A DNA stretch of 64,000 nt, from positions 25,333 through 89,332 of the forward strand of contig NZ_JBLWFS010000017.1 in assembly GCF_048323755.1 (NCBI RefSeq), read 5' to 3'. The position numbers and the translations under genes are program-made. A model generated the notes under the pieces. That model did not search any database. It was not told the origin of the DNA and saw only the letters and a list, made by a program, of their open reading frames with translations. The stretch's first letter is position 1. Every line of letters starts with the position of its first letter. Below, piece by piece: positions 63,089 to 64,000 of the stretch. The stretch comes from Alkalihalobacterium sp048323755. GTDB lineage: Bacteria; Bacillota; Bacilli; Bacillales; Bacillaceae_F.

Positions 63089-63160
63089 AGCTTATTCATC
63101 TGATTTACATACTAAAAAAGCACAACCCGTTTGGATTGTGCTTTGTGCCTAGCGACGTCC
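63089..63160 (-). repeat. Duplicated 5S 3' end plus rrn terminator
   Basis: This stretch repeats 63354-63425 with few changes: the terminator stem AAGCACAACCC/GGATTGTGCTT and the last 14 bases of 5S rRNA (GCCTAGCGACGTCC). The offset is 265 bases. It is a relic of another 5S end or a tandem duplication, and supplies a second rrn terminator on the minus strand. Confidence 0.8.
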
Positions 63161-63377
63161 CTTTAAACCTTGCTTTCCTACGGGGGTGTGTTCCATGAAG
63201 CCTAACCTTCGATGCATCTCGTGATGATTTACGAAAAAAAAGGTTTCCTCTCACAGGAGGACATGTTGTCTCACTTCGAATTTTTCACACGATGTTCCAT
63301 CGGCCGATTCTTCGAAGGGGTTGCCTCATCGAGCCAAAGCTCTTCACCGCTTCAGCTTACTCATCCGTTTTCCATAC

Positions 63378-63411
63378 TAAAAAAGCACAACCCATTTGGA
63401 TTGTGCTTTGT
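63378..63411 (-). terminator. Terminator of the rRNA operon
   Basis: AAAGCACAATCC and GGGTTGTGCTTTTTT (minus strand) form a stem directly after 5S rRNA. A near-identical copy lies at 63113-63146. Confidence 0.88.
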
Positions 63412-63528
<117 letters not shown>

Positions 63529-63828
63529 TTCTAAAATTGTGATATGCTTCGTATGTCTTCGTTGACTGCGCTCACTGCGTTGCTCATGAACTTGTCACCT
63601 CGAACTACTTGCTTCTAACAATTTTATAGGATTTTGATAAATCCTTATTTAGTTGAGAGTGGTTCTCTCAAAACTGGATAATGGCTAGATGAATTCAACG
63701 CTTTATTATTGTCTAGCTTCAATGCCTAGATTTTTGTGTCGTTTCACTTCTTCAGTTGAAGTTACCACTTCGCCTTCTGAAGCGCAAGCGCCTGCAAATC
63801 TGACCAAGGCATTTCCGCCTTTCATATT
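63529..63828 (-). other. 23S-5S spacer
   Basis: About 300 bases, long for Bacillus. Near 63655-63690 it has GAGAGTGGTTCTCTCAAAAC, typical of rrn spacers. At 63716-63800 a GTCTAGCTTCAATGCCTAG to GAAGCGCAAGCGCCTG block looks like an inserted dispersed repeat of the kind seen at 41098-41140. No tRNA was found. Confidence 0.6.
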
Positions 63829-64000
63829 TGGATAAGTCCTCGACCGATTAGTATCTCTCAGCTCCACGTGTCACCACGCTTCCACCCGAGACCTATCAAC
63901 CTCATCATCTCTAAGGGGTCTTACTTACTTAACGTAATGGGAAATCTCATCTTGAGGGGGGCTTCACGCTTAGATGCTTTCAGCGCTTATCCCGTCCACA
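63829..64000 (-). rRNA. rrl: 23S ribosomal RNA, 3' end (partial)
   Basis: The last about 170 nt of 23S rRNA, running off the window. On the minus strand it ends ACTAATCGGTCGAGGACTTA, preceded by GAAGCGTGGTGACACGTGGA and AAGCGCTGAAAGCATCTAAG, which match the conserved 3' end of Firmicute 23S rRNA. Confidence 0.95.

Overview
The window is a low-GC, endospore-former-type Firmicute chromosome, most likely Bacillaceae. The evidence is a SpoVR gene, a glgBCDAP glycogen operon, a RocR/SigL-type ornithine aminotransferase promoter, an AdeR-ald pair, GlpP, CheX, Bacillus-style AGGAGG ribosome binding sites with frequent TTG/GTG starts, and a Bacillus-like 5S rRNA. The species cannot be fixed from sequence alone. 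Nearly everything is chromosomal housekeeping or accessory metabolism; there is no phage, CRISPR array or tRNA gene that I can see.

Layout. 0-6.4 kb: a Cache-type chemoreceptor, an orphan D-Ala-D-Ala-ligase-like ATP-grasp protein, a 70-aa protein, a K+ channel with an RCK domain, and proline dehydrogenase. 6.4-15.2 kb: nitrogen/amino-acid catabolism, with a RocR-like activator facing rocD across a textbook -24/-12 promoter, isoaspartyl dipeptidase, a secreted LVIVD-repeat protein, and adeR-ald. 15.4-18.3 kb: a HAD-fold protein lacking its catalytic acids, a cytoplasmic glycerophosphodiesterase and a LysM protein. 18.5-27 kb (minus strand): glgB-C-D-A-P, split between glgD and glgA by two inserted repeats; pgcA at 32.4 kb supplies glucose-1-phosphate to it. 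27.3-39.1 kb: DUF2225, CheX, a GNAT-nitrilase fusion, a FixH-like membrane protein, GlpP, pgcA, an arsR-arsI organoarsenical unit, SpoVR and a second chemoreceptor. 39.3-46.8 kb: a carboxylate catabolic cluster (TRAP transporter, acyl-CoA ligase, a thiolase/DUF35 relic, SDR, TetR regulator). 47-48.5 kb: a PAS histidine kinase. 48.5-50.9 kb: a decayed patch (an IS3 element with its catalytic core deleted, and VOC and nitronate monooxygenase stubs). 51-63 kb: oxidoreductase, esterase, GNAT, two exported or anchored glycerophosphodiesterases, a molybdopterin oxidoreductase, a subtilisin-like protease and an SLC13 transporter. 63.1-64 kb (minus strand): the 3' end of an rRNA operon.

How the parts connect. 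The same near-palindrome (AACTARAGTC-N3-GACTYYRGTT) lies beside the TetR gene and just downstream of a consensus sigma-A promoter far upstream of the TRAP genes, so the TetR protein probably controls the whole carboxylate cluster, with a likely CcpA cre site added. Three ATCAA-N6-TTGAT operators flank the arsR-arsI unit. GlpP plus three glycerophosphodiesterases in different cell compartments point to use of glycerophosphodiesters.

The most unusual non-coding content is a set of dispersed structured repeats: a MITE-like element with imperfect terminal inverted repeats, internal hairpins and an exact 8-bp target duplication; four-unit GGNCCTTATT elements; a 53-bp tandem array; GGTGCCAGGCACC hairpins; and two further inverted-repeat elements placed inside the glg and TRAP operons. 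I found no clearly new defence or biosynthetic system. The best leads are these repeats, the shared TetR operator, and the pseudo-enzymes and relics.
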